Source: Polynucleobacter sp. JS-JIR-II-b4
Lineage (GTDB): Bacteria > Pseudomonadota > Gammaproteobacteria > Burkholderiales > Burkholderiaceae
Length of the DNA stretch: 64,000 bases
Assembly (NCBI RefSeq): GCF_018687815.1
Contig: NZ_CP061306.1
Location: forward strand, 1,116,001 to 1,180,000
Direction of reading: 5' to 3'
Positions 63,667 through 64,000 of this stretch are shown in pieces (position 1 is the stretch's first letter; each line of letters opens with the position of its first letter). The notes beneath the pieces are model-generated. The model had not been told where the DNA came from, made no database searches, and saw only the letters and a list, made by a program, of their open reading frames with translations. Both the position numbers and the translations under genes were made by a program.

Positions 63667-63730
63667 GTTTTCTCCATCTTTTAATTGGTTTTATTTTTGA
63701 ATCTCAATTAGGAAGATATTACGGTAAGTT

Positions 63731-63760
63731 CCAAAGAAAAAACCACCCGAAGGTGGTTTT
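63731..63760 (-). terminator. Terminator of tRNA-Ser (GGA)
   Basis: A 9-bp stem (AAAACCACC at 63739-63747 with GGTGGTTTT at 63752-63760, loop CGAA on the plus strand, TTCG on the minus strand) is followed on the minus strand by TTCTTTGG. It lies 9 bases after the tRNA 3' end. Confidence 0.85.
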
Positions 63761-63769
63761 CTTGATGCT

Positions 63770-63860
63770 TGGCGGAAGAGGCGGGATTCGAACCCGCGGT
63801 AGGCTATTAACCTACGCACGCTTTCCAGGCGTGTGACTTAAACCGCTCATCCACCCTTCC
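63770..63860 (-). tRNA. tRNA-Ser (anticodon GGA)
   Basis: A 91-base class II tRNA on the minus strand: acceptor GGAAGGG (5') with CTCTTCC (3', one G-T pair), anticodon loop CTGGAAA with anticodon GGA, a long variable arm (GTAGGTTAATAGCCTAC) and T-arm GCGGG-TTCGAAT-CCCGC. CCA is encoded. Confidence 0.97.
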
Positions 63861-63917
63861 GGAACCGATGATTATACGATTCCCGAAGGGGTTTGGTCTA
63901 AATCATGATTTAGCTTA

Positions 63918-64000
63918 TTACAGAGACTCTTTGAGCTGGTCCAAGATATGTGGATTTTCCAGGGTTGAGGTGTCTTGAGTCACTTCTTCCCCTTTAGCGA
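63918..64000 (-). CDS. acs: C-terminal end of probable acetate-CoA ligase
   Basis: The last 27 codons of a gene entering from the right: KGEEVTQDTSTLENPHILDQLKESL. The GDTSTLxxP-like element (here QDTSTLENPHIL) near the C-terminus is typical of AMP-forming acetyl-CoA synthetases. Only this end is visible, so the call rests on a short motif. Confidence 0.6.
   Translation of the reverse strand, partial: AKGEEVTQDTSTLENPHILDQLKESL

Overview
The window looks like a chromosomal segment of a betaproteobacterium of the Burkholderiales, most like Polynucleobacter. I infer this from gene order and protein style: rpsO-pnp, ilvI-ilvH-ilvC-psd-pssA-leuA, the sigma/DUF3619/DUF3106/RDD row, spoT-rpoZ-gmk-yicC against rph-rdgB-hemW, and two Bug-type solute-binding proteins. 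No database search was possible, so the genus is an inference. Most of the window is compact housekeeping chromosome with short intergenic gaps. Accessory material is concentrated between about 39.5 and 63.3 kb.

Region by region. 1-2.1 kb holds the start of pnp, rpsO and a secreted SYLF-domain protein. 2.1-9.0 kb is a branched-chain amino acid operon with two phospholipid genes inside it (ilvI-ilvH-ilvC-psd-pssA-leuA). Between pssA and leuA lies a small leucine-rich leader ORF followed by a terminator, which together form a textbook-style leucine attenuator. 9.0-11.2 kb is an ECF sigma factor operon. 11.3-19.0 kb carries an FtsX-type permease, a short-chain dehydrogenase, and an MCE (Mla-type) lipid transport operon with a Bug-type binding protein at its 3' end. 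19.1-26.6 kb holds tRNA-Arg, greB, spoT, rpoZ, gmk, yicC, rph, rdgB and hemW. 26.6-35.4 kb holds CoA-linked catabolic genes, an alkylsulfatase, an orphan sensor kinase divergent from an outer-membrane-type protein, and tRNA-Ser(UGA). 35.4-39.5 kb holds an FAD oxidoreductase, pgi and a phosphohexomutase.

39.5-47.9 kb holds the remnant (more than 2100 codons) of a giant repeat-built surface protein. Its 5' end is cut by an IS3-family element, and a 600-bp AT-rich gene-less stretch lies on the far side. 47.9-54.2 kb has the NAD biosynthesis genes nadA, nadC and nadB, interrupted and flanked by two toxin-antitoxin pairs and a membrane-anchored TAXI protein. 54.3-59.1 kb encodes an NAD-linked formate dehydrogenase in which the NuoE-like and NuoF-like parts are one protein. 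59.3-64 kb has a small lipoprotein, a large AsmA/DUF748 protein, a DUF1080 protein, a TumE/TumA-type toxin-antitoxin pair, a YciI protein, tRNA-Ser(GGA) and the 3' end of a probable acs.

I found no CRISPR array, prophage or obvious new defence island. The observations most worth following are the leucine attenuator, the IS-truncated giant adhesin with no target duplication, the three toxin-antitoxin pairs with candidate operators, the fused formate dehydrogenase subunit, and the orphan kinase/outer-membrane pair.
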